From Lachnospiraceae bacterium (GTDB lineage Bacteria > Bacillota > Clostridia > Lachnospirales > Lachnospiraceae): a stretch of DNA of 64,000 nucleotides. The notes under the pieces were generated by a model. The model ran no database searches, was not told the DNA's origin, and was given only the letters and a program-made list of their open reading frames with translations. The position numbers and the translations under genes are program-made. The stretch lies in assembly GCA_910574285.1 (NCBI GenBank), contig CAJTAL010000008.1, positions 83,013 to 147,012 of the forward strand, in the 5' to 3' direction. Below are positions 7,540 to 15,683 of the stretch, piece after piece (the first letter of the stretch is position 1; the number at the start of each line of letters is the position of its first letter).

Positions 7540-8523
7540 ATGATACGTTTTGCGGAAGAAAAGGATCTGGAGAGGATCAATGAGTTAAGAAGACAGGTAA
7601 ACGACATGCATGTCAAAGGACGTCCGGATATATTCAAACCGGGATTTGGTCGGGAGATGCAGGATCTGGCGCGTGAGATTCTGGAGGGAGAAGAAGGGAA
7701 TATTATCGTTGCGGAGCAAGACGGCAGTATCTGTGGGATGGTATGTGTTTCTTATATCACGAAACCGGAGTCACCGTACAACTTGGGCCGGAAGATATAC
7801 CATGTGGAAGAGATTGCCGTAGACGAAGGAGTCCGGCGGCAGGGAGTAGGTACAGAGTTGCTTGAGTTTATGAAACGGGATGCTAAAGAAAGAGGGTTTG
7901 ACCGGATAGAGCTGGATGTGTGGGAATTTAATAAATCGGCAATTGGGTTTTATGAAAAGAATGGATTCGTTATGTTTCGCAGATTCATGGAATGCAGAGT
8001 TTCGGATAAGATTTTCGCAGAGACAGAACGATTGCGGTTAAGGCAGATGGAGCCGGCTGATTACGGTGACTTGTGTAAGATTCTTAAGGATGAAGAAGTC
8101 ATGTATGCGTATGAAGGAGCGTTCAGTGACGAGGAGGTCAGAAGCTGGCTGGATAAACAGTTTGTCCGTTATAAAGAAGACGGATTCGGGCTTTTTGCCG
8201 TTATTTTAAAAGAAACAGGGGAGATGATAGGTCAATGCGGACTGACTCTGCAGGACATTCCGGGGAGACAGGTTCTTGAGATCGGATATCTGTTTCAGAA
8301 GAGATACTGGCATCAGGGATATGCGACGGAGGCGGCAAAAGCCTGTAAGGAATATGCATTCACGGTACTTAAGGCCGATGAAGTATTTTCCATTATCAGG
8401 GACAGTAATATTGCTTCTCAAAATGTAGCAAAACGAAATGGAATGACCCAGGGCGGGACATTCATCAAACATTACCGGGGTGTGGATATGCCTCATTATA
8501 TTTTTTCTGTCAAAAACCAGTAA
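7540..8523 (+). CDS. Tandem GNAT acetyltransferase (two domains fused)
   Basis: 327 residues with two complete GNAT folds. The first (about 1-152) has the acetyl-CoA loop RRQGVGTELL and the FYEKNGF signature. The second (about 158-327) begins ETERLRLRQM like RimJ/RimL-type N-acetyltransferases and has HQGYATEA and NVAKRNGM. Substrates cannot be inferred. It starts 34 bp after dapL and may be read with it. The fusion of two unrelated GNAT subtypes is uncommon but reads as one intact frame. Confidence 0.88.
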   Translation: MIRFAEEKDLERINELRRQVNDMHVKGRPDIFKPGFGREMQDLAREILEGEEGNIIVAEQDGSICGMVCVSYITKPESPYNLGRKIYHVEEIAVDEGVRRQGVGTELLEFMKRDAKERGFDRIELDVWEFNKSAIGFYEKNGFVMFRRFMECRVSDKIFAETERLRLRQMEPADYGDLCKILKDEEVMYAYEGAFSDEEVRSWLDKQFVRYKEDGFGLFAVILKETGEMIGQCGLTLQDIPGRQVLEIGYLFQKRYWHQGYATEAAKACKEYAFTVLKADEVFSIIRDSNIASQNVAKRNGMTQGGTFIKHYRGVDMPHYIFSVKNQ

Positions 8524-8622
8524 TTTTTGAATATCAGAATCGTTTTATCTTTGTATGGAAAAGCCTGTTTTACCGTGTTACAATAAAATAGAATCTTTGT
8601 ATCCTTATGAGGTGGAGAGGCT

Positions 8623-10215
8623 GTGAAAAAAAGTTTTAATGTGAGTGGGGACTGCAGGCAGCAGTTGCACTATATGGTAGATATCTCTGACAGATTAGAG
8701 AAGATGAAAGCAATGGTTGATGCCGGAGAATATTTTACGGTCAATCGGGCAAGGCAATATGGAAAGACAACGACTTTAAAAGCTTTGGGTAAGCTTCTGG
8801 AGAAAGAATATGTTGTGGTAAGTCTTGATTTTCAGATGATGAGTCATGCGGATTTCGAGAAAGAAGAATCATTTGTAGAGGTATTTTCTGAAGAAATACT
8901 GGATGTATTGGAAGGACAGGAAGCTATACCTCACCAAATCAAAACGGAATTGGCAGCCTTTGCAGACGGAGAGGCAAGAAAGATGACGTTATCAGGATTA
9001 TTCCGTTGTCTAAGCAGATGGTGCCGTCAGTCAGAGAAAAGGATTATCCTTGTGATTGATGAAGTCGACAGCGCGTCAAATAATCAGGTGTTTCTTGATT
9101 TTCTGGCGCAGCTTAGGGGGTATTATATAAACAGAGACAGGAAACCGACATTCTGGTCGGTTATTCTTGCCGGAGTATATGATATAAAGAACCTGAAGCG
9201 TAAGATTGTGACAGATGGTGAGAGTAAGGTGAACAGTCCATGGAATATTGCTGCTGATTTTCAGGTGGAGATGAGTTTTTCGGTAAATGATATCGCCGGA
9301 ATGCTTTCTGACTATGAAAATGATCATAGGACCGGAATGAATATTTTGGAAATGGCACAGATAATATATGATTATACGGCGGGCTATCCGTTCCTGGTAT
9401 CCAGATTATGTAAGTTACTTGATGAATATGTGGCTGGAAGTACGAGTTTTTTGGAGATAGACAGGGCATGGACGAAAGATGGGGTGTTGGAAGCAGTTAA
9501 TATATTGTTGAATGAGAAGAATACATTATTTGATTCCATGATCGGAAAATTAGAGGCATACCCGGAATTGAAAGCGATGATATATACGCTGTTGTTTCAG
9601 GGACAGAATATTGTGTATAATCCTGATGATGAGGTAATTGGATTGACGATGATGTTTGGATTTGTAAGGATGGATGGAAATTTTGTCCGTATTGCGAATC
9701 GGATTTTTGAGACTCGCCTGTATAATTTCTTTTTAACATCCCCGCAAATGCAGGGAAGTCCCATATACCGTGTGGCAGCACAGGATAAGAATCAGTTTAT
9801 AGAAGATGGACGCTTGAATATGCGTCTTGTTTTAGAGAAATTTGTGAGGCATTTTGACGATCTGTATGGAGATCAGGGACAGATTTTTTATGAAGAAGAC
9901 GGAAGAAGATACTTCCTTTTATATCTCCGGCCGATTATCAATGGGAGCGGAAATTATTATATTGAGTCAGAGACGCGGAATAGAGAGCGCACAGATGTGA
10001 TTATTGATTATGGCGGAGAACAGATAATCGTAGAATTAAAGGTATGGCGGGGGAACGCATATAATGAAAGAGGTGAAAGGCAGTTATTGGATTATCTGGA
10101 TTATTATCATCTGAAGAAAGGATATATGCTTAGCTTTAATTTCAATAAAAATAAGGAGATTGGAGTTGAAGAGATTTCTGTAAAAGGGAAAATTCTGATA
10201 GAAGCAGTGGTATAG
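8623..10215 (+). CDS. AAA ATPase with C-terminal PD-(D/E)XK nuclease-like domain
   Basis: 530 residues. The N-terminal ATPase has an atypical P-loop, RQYGKTT at about 44-50, and Walker B IILVIDEVD near 140. The C-terminus has the PD-(D/E)XK pattern, with an Asp near 458 and VELK at about 470-473, then a conserved GYMLSFNFN segment. The GTG start at 8623 has GAGGTGG upstream. It is closely related to 27482-29062 and to the pseudogene at 24756-25613. Such proteins are abundant in gut Clostridia and Bacteroidetes. Their function is not established; a role in DNA processing, mobile elements or defence is only inference. Confidence 0.85.
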   Translation: MKKSFNVSGDCRQQLHYMVDISDRLEKMKAMVDAGEYFTVNRARQYGKTTTLKALGKLLEKEYVVVSLDFQMMSHADFEKEESFVEVFSEEILDVLEGQEAIPHQIKTELAAFADGEARKMTLSGLFRCLSRWCRQSEKRIILVIDEVDSASNNQVFLDFLAQLRGYYINRDRKPTFWSVILAGVYDIKNLKRKIVTDGESKVNSPWNIAADFQVEMSFSVNDIAGMLSDYENDHRTGMNILEMAQIIYDYTAGYPFLVSRLCKLLDEYVAGSTSFLEIDRAWTKDGVLEAVNILLNEKNTLFDSMIGKLEAYPELKAMIYTLLFQGQNIVYNPDDEVIGLTMMFGFVRMDGNFVRIANRIFETRLYNFFLTSPQMQGSPIYRVAAQDKNQFIEDGRLNMRLVLEKFVRHFDDLYGDQGQIFYEEDGRRYFLLYLRPIINGSGNYYIESETRNRERTDVIIDYGGEQIIVELKVWRGNAYNERGERQLLDYLDYYHLKKGYMLSFNFNKNKEIGVEEISVKGKILIEAVV

Positions 10216-10325
10216 AAGACGGAACTGTAATGGCAGATCAAGGCGAAGAAAGTTTACAGCAGTGATATTTAATATAACTATGCAGGAGATTCTGGAAAAG
10301 AAACTGATAAAGTAGTTTTGAATGA

Positions 10326-10361
10326 TTGATAGAAAATATCTATAGTATTATAGAAAATATC
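10326..10361 (+). promoter_or_regulatory. Promoter with two operator-like direct repeats
   Basis: TTGATA (10326-10331), a 17-bp spacer and TATAGA (10349-10354) form a good promoter. TAGAAAATATC occurs at 10330-10340 and again at 10351-10361, exactly 21 bp apart (two helical turns), overlapping the -35 and -10 boxes. This placement fits a repressor or activator site for the corrinoid methyltransferase operon downstream. Confidence 0.5.
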
Positions 10362-10458
10362 AATTAGGCTGAGGGTAATATTTATGATACGATAGATATG
10401 GAAGCGTATATAGTGATGCATCGGCATTGAAAAGGGAACGTAATCTTTTTGGTGGGGA

Positions 10459-10484
10459 AAGGACAGTGACTGCGCTGTCTTTTT
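10459..10484 (+). terminator. Leader terminator / attenuator before the methyltransferase operon
   Basis: AAGGACAG pairs with CTGTCTTT around an 8-nt loop and runs straight into a T-tract (10480-10484); a second T-run follows at 10490-10496. It lies between the predicted promoter (10326-10354) and the first gene (10568). Read-through would therefore have to be controlled. The rest of the 352-bp gap holds no convincing gene. No cobalamin-riboswitch core was recognised. Confidence 0.5.
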
Positions 10485-10567
10485 CGCACTTTTTTTGATA
10501 TAGATATGGAAATCATGCAGGATAATAAATGGATAGAAAAAGATGAGGCCGAAAGGAGGAGATGAGA

Positions 10568-11437
10568 ATGGGAGAGATGAAGGAATTTCAATGCACGTAT
10601 GATAATTCCGCGGGAATCAGCGGCGAGGTGACAGAAGGGCTGAATCTTACGTTCCCGGACGCGTATCTGCATCGGGATACGATGGCAGTGTTGTCAAAAG
10701 CGCTGAAAGAATATGATAATGCGGCTTTCTGTGAACTGCCCTTCTGCCATACGGTGGAGGCAGAGGCGATGGGCGGAATTATTAATTATGGAAATGAGAT
10801 GACGGGGCCAAGGGCTAAGGAGTATATCTGCACGGCGCCGGAGGAACTGCTTAAGCTGCCGGAGATTGATTTCTCGGCAGGAAGAATCCATGAAGTCCTG
10901 ATGGCGTGTAAGATGCTTAAGGGAGAAGGAGAGCATGTGGTGATGCAGGTGTCAGGGCCGTTTACCGTATTGAATGTACTGATTGATGCGAAATATGTGT
11001 ATAAGGCATTGCGTAAGAAACCCGAACTGATGAAGGAGGTCTTCCGGAAGCTGGGCGGTGAGATATTTAAATTTATGGAAGAGGCAAAACGGTACGGCGC
11101 AGATCTGATCAGTTATGCGGACGCTTCCGGAGGCTTGAATATCTTAGGCCCGAAGATGGTGGAACAGGTAGTAGAAGATTTCACCTATGAATTTTTAAAA
11201 AGGGCGGAGACACTGGCGGATGATCGGACGATGATACTGCTGTGCCCGAAGACGACGTTTGCCCTGCTGGGTACGGAAAAGGCAAGTTTCCGGGAGCATA
11301 AGCTCTCCAGGCCGATGGCGTACGGGGAAGGGTGCATCGAGATGACAGGGAAAGTGAAGATTGCCGGACAGATGTGTATTAAGAATGTAGGGTATCAGCT
11401 TGAGAATGCTGTCCTGAAAGAAGTAGTGCTTGTATAG
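10568..11437 (+). CDS. Uroporphyrinogen decarboxylase-type methyltransferase
   Basis: A TIM-barrel URO-D superfamily protein of 289 residues, the fold used by MtaA, MtbA and CmuA to move methyl groups to or from corrinoid proteins. Family blocks seen are ELPFCHTVEAEAMG near 55, VSGPFTVLN near 130 and YADASGGLNILGP near 180. Unlike its neighbour at 12152-13177, it lacks the HxCG zinc motif; the aligned region reads LLCPKTT. It is also about 50 residues shorter. It may be a divergent substrate-side methyltransferase (MT-I). The start ATG at 10568 is 8 nt after GGAGG; the ATG at 10562 is too close. Confidence 0.8.
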   Translation: MGEMKEFQCTYDNSAGISGEVTEGLNLTFPDAYLHRDTMAVLSKALKEYDNAAFCELPFCHTVEAEAMGGIINYGNEMTGPRAKEYICTAPEELLKLPEIDFSAGRIHEVLMACKMLKGEGEHVVMQVSGPFTVLNVLIDAKYVYKALRKKPELMKEVFRKLGGEIFKFMEEAKRYGADLISYADASGGLNILGPKMVEQVVEDFTYEFLKRAETLADDRTMILLCPKTTFALLGTEKASFREHKLSRPMAYGEGCIEMTGKVKIAGQMCIKNVGYQLENAVLKEVVLV

Positions 11438-11490
11438 CAGGTTTGGCAGTACGGCGAAAATAGTAAAGAGTTAGCAGAGAGGAGTCAGAT

Positions 11491-11541
11491 ATGAGTTCAT
11501 AAGAAGAATTATTAAAGCGTCTCTCAGACGGAGTCGTAGAA
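11491..11541 (+). other. Interrupted N-terminus of the corrinoid protein (TAA at codon 4)
   Basis: ATG at 11491 sits a normal distance after GAGAGGAG and begins M-S-S. Codon 4 is then TAA (11500-11502). The same frame continues EELLKRLSDGVVEM, which is the typical family N-terminus. A lysine codon changed to a stop is the simplest reading. TAA rules out pyrrolysine, which uses TAG. Confidence 0.75.
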
Positions 11542-12141
11542 ATGGAAGAAGATGATGTAGCAGAGGCGGCTCAGGAATACCTGGACGGGGGTTATTCTGC
11601 ATTTGACGGGATTATGGAGGGCCTGGTTGACGGAATGAACCGCGCCAGCCGGTTATATGAGGAGGAAGAGTATTTTGTTACGGACGTATTGCTGTGTTCA
11701 GACGCGATGTATGCGGGGCTTGACATCTTACGTCCTCATCTGCCGGAAGTTTCAAACGATGATAAAGTAACCGGAGTCATCGGGGTTGTGGAAGGAGATA
11801 CACATGATATCGGAAAGAATCTGGTGAAGATTATGCTGGAGACGGCAGGATTCAATATGATTGATCTTGGAAGAGACGTCCCGTTAACGAAATTTGTCGA
11901 GACAGCGAAGGAAGAAAACGCAGATTTTGTATGTATGTCCACCTTAATGACGACTACCATGGGAGGAATGAAGACGGTTATCGGGCTTCTTGAGGAGGCC
12001 GGGCTGCGGGATAAGGTGAAGGTAATGATAGGCGGCGGTCCGATTTCACAGAAGTATGCGGATAAGATAGGAGCGGACGGGTATTCACAGAATGCCGTGG
12101 AAGCAGTGAAACTTGCTAAGCGGCTTCTCAACATTGCGTAG
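11542..12141 (+). CDS. Corrinoid (B12-binding) methyl-carrier protein
   Basis: The MtbC/MtaC-type corrinoid protein shuttles methyl groups between two methyltransferases. It has an N-terminal helical cap (B12-binding_2-like, about 1-75) and a Rossmann B12 domain with GDTHDIGKN (His ligand), MSTLMTT and IGGGPIS. The full-length start at 11491 is blocked by TAA at codon 4. This entry begins at the internal ATG 11542, where GGAG lies 8 nt upstream, so reinitiation could yield a protein missing 17 residues of the first helix. Otherwise the frame is intact to the end. The gene may be functional at low level or newly inactivated. It lies between the two methyltransferases, as expected. Confidence 0.85.
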   Translation: MEEDDVAEAAQEYLDGGYSAFDGIMEGLVDGMNRASRLYEEEEYFVTDVLLCSDAMYAGLDILRPHLPEVSNDDKVTGVIGVVEGDTHDIGKNLVKIMLETAGFNMIDLGRDVPLTKFVETAKEENADFVCMSTLMTTTMGGMKTVIGLLEEAGLRDKVKVMIGGGPISQKYADKIGADGYSQNAVEAVKLAKRLLNIA

Positions 12142-12151
12142 GGAGCAGGAA

Positions 12152-13177
12152 ATGATGACACCAAAAGAAAGATTAAAAATGATATTAGAGGGGCAGCAGG
12201 CGGACAGGCCGGCCTGTATCTGTCCCGGCGGTATGATGAATATGGTTACTTCTGAGCTGATGGACCGGGTAAAGGTCTATATGCCAGAGGCACATACGGA
12301 TGCGAGACAGATGGCGGAGCTTGCAAAGTCTGTATACGAAGAAGGGTGCTTTGAGAATTACGGGGTTCCGTTCTGTATGACTGTAGAGGCGGAAGAGATG
12401 GGCGCAAAGGTAGACATGGGAACTAATGTGTATGAACCCCATGTCACAGGTTATGTGATCGATTCGGTAAGCGAATATAAGAAGCTTAGGGCAGTGGATG
12501 TAACTTGCGGGCGCGCGAAAGTAGTATTGGACGCGATCCGTATTCTGAGGGAAGAGACGAAAGACGTGCCCATCGTCGGCAATCTGACGGGGCCTGTCAG
12601 TACGGCAAGTTCTGTGATGGAGCCGGTAGTATTTTATAAAGAGCTTCGGAAGAAGAATCAGGAAGCCCATGAATATATGGAATTCATCACGGAGCAGTTG
12701 ATTAGGTTCGGGAGGGCGCAGATAGAGGCGGGAGCCGATCTGATTGCGGTCTCTGACCCGAGTGGAACAGGGGAGATCCTGGGACCGAAGTATTTTAAAG
12801 AATTCGCGGTGACTTATATCAATCGGCTTTTGGATGCCCTCCAGGAAGAGAAGATGGGGACGATCGTGCACATATGCGGCCAGATGAGTCCGGTGTATCA
12901 GGAAGTAAACGAAGTGCACAGCAGCGCTTTAAGCTTTGATTCGGTCGTACCGATGAAGGAGGCGAGGGAACATCTGAAAGACAGGGTCCTGATGGGCAAT
13001 GTGAGTACTTATGCATTGGAATTCGGTGATCCTGACAGAGTAAAGATGCTGACGAGAAGCTGTATAAAGAGCGGGTCGGATATCGTCTCTCCGGCGTGCG
13101 GGCTCGGGATGAAGTCGCCGCTTCGCAATGTGCAGTCGATTCTTGAAGGTATCGTGTCGGCTGATTCAGAAAAATGA
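12152..13177 (+). CDS. URO-D family corrinoid methyltransferase (MtaA-like)
   Basis: 341 residues, normal for MtaA/MtbA-type enzymes, which use zinc to activate a thiol or other acceptor and take the methyl group from a corrinoid protein. Zinc ligands are visible: His and Cys in VHICGQM near 250, and a late Cys in SPACGLG near 315. GNLTGPVS near 150 and SDPSGTGEILGP near 200 are family blocks. It begins MMTPKERL after GGGAG. Immediately upstream is the corrinoid protein and downstream the activator. The acceptor (coenzyme or tetrahydrofolate) cannot be deduced; in acetogen-type bacteria it is often tetrahydrofolate. Confidence 0.88.
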   Translation: MMTPKERLKMILEGQQADRPACICPGGMMNMVTSELMDRVKVYMPEAHTDARQMAELAKSVYEEGCFENYGVPFCMTVEAEEMGAKVDMGTNVYEPHVTGYVIDSVSEYKKLRAVDVTCGRAKVVLDAIRILREETKDVPIVGNLTGPVSTASSVMEPVVFYKELRKKNQEAHEYMEFITEQLIRFGRAQIEAGADLIAVSDPSGTGEILGPKYFKEFAVTYINRLLDALQEEKMGTIVHICGQMSPVYQEVNEVHSSALSFDSVVPMKEAREHLKDRVLMGNVSTYALEFGDPDRVKMLTRSCIKSGSDIVSPACGLGMKSPLRNVQSILEGIVSADSEK

Positions 13178-13196
13178 TGGAGGAATACAGGCTCGA

Positions 13197-14792
13197 ATGG
13201 CAGAGATAAAAGTGAAACAGACCGAGAAGAAAATTGAGTGCCGGGAGGGGGAGAACCTTCTGGAGGCTTTGCTGGGAGCCGGGATATACGTGGATAACCC
13301 GTGCAACGGCAAAGGGATCTGCGGTAAATGCAAGGTCAGGATCGCGGCAGGCGAAGTCTCAGGGATGACCGGGGCGGAGGAGCGTCTGCTGAAATCCGAA
13401 GAGATTCAGGCTGGGATTAGATTGTCCTGTATGGCGGAAGTGACAGGAAATGCGGAAGTCGAATTGCTTCAGAAGGAGCGGAAGCATGAAGTATTGACGA
13501 AGGGGTATATGCCTCGATTCGAGAGAGATGTATATGACGGTGGATACGGCATTGTGATTGACATAGGGACGACGACGGTAGTTACGGCGCTGATTGATCT
13601 TAAGACGGGAAGGGAGCTTGCTAATGCATCCATGATCAATGCACAGAAACAGTATGGGCTGGATGTACTGACGCGGATTACATATGAGTATGAGCATCCT
13701 GATTGCGGCATTCAAAAGCTTAAGGAGGCGATCGTGAATTCTATTAACGCCATGATCGGTGAGGCCTGCCAGGAAGCGGGGGTTGACCGGAGGGATATCA
13801 GGGAGATTGACGTAGCGGCGAACTGTACCATGATGCATATGCTTCTGGGCGTGGACGCACGGTCTATCGGGAGATCGCCGTATCGCCCCGTGTTTACGGA
13901 GGCAAAAGACCTGCCGGCGAGGGAGATCGGAATCGAAGCGGCAGAAGATACGAGATTGTACTGTCTTCCGCAGGTGTCGGCCTATATCGGAGCAGATATC
14001 GTGGCGGGAGCCTACGTATGCGAGCTTTGGAAGGAGAGGGGAAATGTACTCTTTATCGATATCGGGACGAACGGTGAGATCGTGCTGGCGAGTAACGGAA
14101 GGCTTCTTAGCTGCTCCTGTGCGGCGGGACCGGCATTGGAGGGAATGAATATCAGCTCCGGTATGAGGGCGTCGGAAGGCGCGGTTGAAGATGTAGAGAT
14201 TACGGATCAGGGAATCAGGCTTAAGGTTATCGGCGGTCAGGAACCGGTTGGATTGTGCGGAAGCGGAATTCTGGCTGTGGTAAAGGAACTGCTTCGGAAC
14301 GGTATCGTGAAGAAGACAGGGGTGTTTGTAAAGAAAGATAAGCTTAAGGAAGATGATTACCGCTATCCCATGATTCAGATGAACGGAACGAAGAGGGAAT
14401 TCATTCTCTGTGAGAATCCGAAGCTATTGGTAACGCAGGGAGACGTGCGGCAGGTACAGCTTGCCAAAGGAGCAATTCTGTCCGGATTCATGGCGCTCCT
14501 TGGAAAGGCCGGTATTTCGATGGAGGATCTTGATAAAGTGATGATAGCAGGGCAGTTTGGCGCGCATCTTCCGGCAGAGTCGCTGATCGGAACAGGGATT
14601 TTGCCGAGGGAAGTAGAGGGAAAATTAGTCTATCTGGGGAATTCATCCAAGACGGGAGCCTATATGACCCTGATGTCCGAGAGAGTAAAGCGTGAGATGG
14701 AATTGCTTGCCGGGAAGATGGAGTACATGGAACTGGCAGAGACAGAGAATTATGAGAGGATATTTACAGAAAGTATGATATTCCCGGGGTAG
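13197..14792 (+). CDS. Corrinoid activation protein, RACo-type ATP-dependent reductase
   Basis: About 531 residues. The N-terminal plant-type [2Fe-2S] domain has Cys36, Cys42, Cys45 and Cys78 (NPCNGKGICGKC and LSCMAE). After a linker comes a long ASKHA-like domain (DUF4445 type) starting YGIVIDIGTTTVV and containing IDIGTNGEI and GLCGSGIL. RACo proteins re-reduce inactive Co(II) corrinoid proteins to Co(I), driven by ATP, so this gene completes the methyl-transfer set. The ATG at 13197 gives the family N-terminus (MAEIKVKQTEK), but its ribosome site is weak: GGAGG is 13 nt away. A hairpin terminator follows. Confidence 0.92.
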   Translation: MAEIKVKQTEKKIECREGENLLEALLGAGIYVDNPCNGKGICGKCKVRIAAGEVSGMTGAEERLLKSEEIQAGIRLSCMAEVTGNAEVELLQKERKHEVLTKGYMPRFERDVYDGGYGIVIDIGTTTVVTALIDLKTGRELANASMINAQKQYGLDVLTRITYEYEHPDCGIQKLKEAIVNSINAMIGEACQEAGVDRRDIREIDVAANCTMMHMLLGVDARSIGRSPYRPVFTEAKDLPAREIGIEAAEDTRLYCLPQVSAYIGADIVAGAYVCELWKERGNVLFIDIGTNGEIVLASNGRLLSCSCAAGPALEGMNISSGMRASEGAVEDVEITDQGIRLKVIGGQEPVGLCGSGILAVVKELLRNGIVKKTGVFVKKDKLKEDDYRYPMIQMNGTKREFILCENPKLLVTQGDVRQVQLAKGAILSGFMALLGKAGISMEDLDKVMIAGQFGAHLPAESLIGTGILPREVEGKLVYLGNSSKTGAYMTLMSERVKREMELLAGKMEYMELAETENYERIFTESMIFPG

Positions 14793-14828
14793 AGGCGGGA
14801 GATGGAATATATCATTTAGCAGAGTAGC

Positions 14829-14853
14829 GGGGGCAGTTGCCCCCTTTTGTTTT
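14829..14853 (+). terminator. Intrinsic terminator of the methyl-transfer operon
   Basis: GGGGGC (14829-14834) pairs with GCCCCC (14839-14844) around AGTT, followed by TTTTGTTTT. It lies between convergent genes. Confidence 0.9.
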
Positions 14854-14861
14854 GATTGTTT

Positions 14862-15671
14862 CTATCCTTTCAATCCGTTCAATGCGACGCCTGCTTCGAA
14901 TTTTGACTGCAGGAGCAGATAGAAGATGAACGGCGGCAGGAATGTGATCACGGAGCATGCCATCGTAAGCCCGACGTCCACATCATATTGCGCTTTCATC
15001 GTGGTCAGCGCCAACGGGAGTGTGCGCATCGTGTCGTTTGTGGTAATGATCAGGGGCCAGGTGAAGTTGTTCCATGCACCGATAAAAGTAAAGATTGAGA
15101 GAGTCAGCATGGCGGATTTCACAAGAGGCAGGATCACGGTCCACAGGATCTTGAGATTGGAAGCGCCGTCGATTCTGGCCGATTCCATCAGTTCGTTAGG
15201 GATGCCGAGAATCGCCTGGCGCATGATGAAGACTCCGAAAGCCGTAGGGAGAGGAAGGATCAGCGCTTTAAAGGTATTCACCCACCCCAGTCCTCTGACA
15301 ACGATATACAACGGTACCAGTATAACTTCGGAGGGCACCAGCATAGTCAGTATCAGCAGTAAAAATATCTTGTCGTTTCCTTTGAATTTGAGTTTGGCGA
15401 AAGCGAATCCAGCAGTACAGCTCGTAAAAAGTGTCAGGGCGACGCCGGCGAACGCGATTATGATACTGTTCAGCAGGTAACGGCCGATGGTGCCGCCGGA
15501 GAAAATTTTCCGGTAATGCTCTGTTGTCAGGCTGGACAGAGAGAAACTGAAATCATAAGCATTCAATGTGCTCTTTAGAGACATCAGTATCATGTATACA
15601 AACGGCAGGACACAGAGCAGAGCTATAAAGATCAGAACCAGGTCCCCTGCTATATGAGATAATTTCTTCAT
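14862..15671 (-). CDS. Carbohydrate ABC transporter permease (MalG family)
   Basis: 269-residue inner-membrane permease with six predicted TM segments and the EAA loop that contacts the ATPase (ELMESARIDGASNLKILWTVILPL region, about 180-200). The family imports sugars or oligosaccharides; the substrate is not predictable. ATG at 15671 follows AGGGGGTGG; an in-frame GTG at 15680 overlaps that site. It follows the MalF-type gene 15684-16571 directly, and both lie downstream of a binding-protein gene that has lost its 5' half. The gene is intact but probably no longer part of a working importer. Confidence 0.9.
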   Translation of the reverse strand: MKKLSHIAGDLVLIFIALLCVLPFVYMILMSLKSTLNAYDFSFSLSSLTTEHYRKIFSGGTIGRYLLNSIIIAFAGVALTLFTSCTAGFAFAKLKFKGNDKIFLLLILTMLVPSEVILVPLYIVVRGLGWVNTFKALILPLPTAFGVFIMRQAILGIPNELMESARIDGASNLKILWTVILPLVKSAMLTLSIFTFIGAWNNFTWPLIITTNDTMRTLPLALTTMKAQYDVDVGLTMACSVITFLPPFIFYLLLQSKFEAGVALNGLKG

Positions 15672-15683
15672 TACGGCCACCCC

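Noticed and set aside
10216..10567. Cobalamin riboswitch before the corrinoid operon
   Set aside because: An AAAGGGAA-like stretch is present, but no GCCACTG B12 box or complete riboswitch core could be found; only a terminator-type leader is supported.
11500..11502. Recoding of the in-frame stop as pyrrolysine
   Set aside because: The codon is TAA, not TAG, and the protein is a corrinoid carrier rather than an MttB-type methyltransferase.
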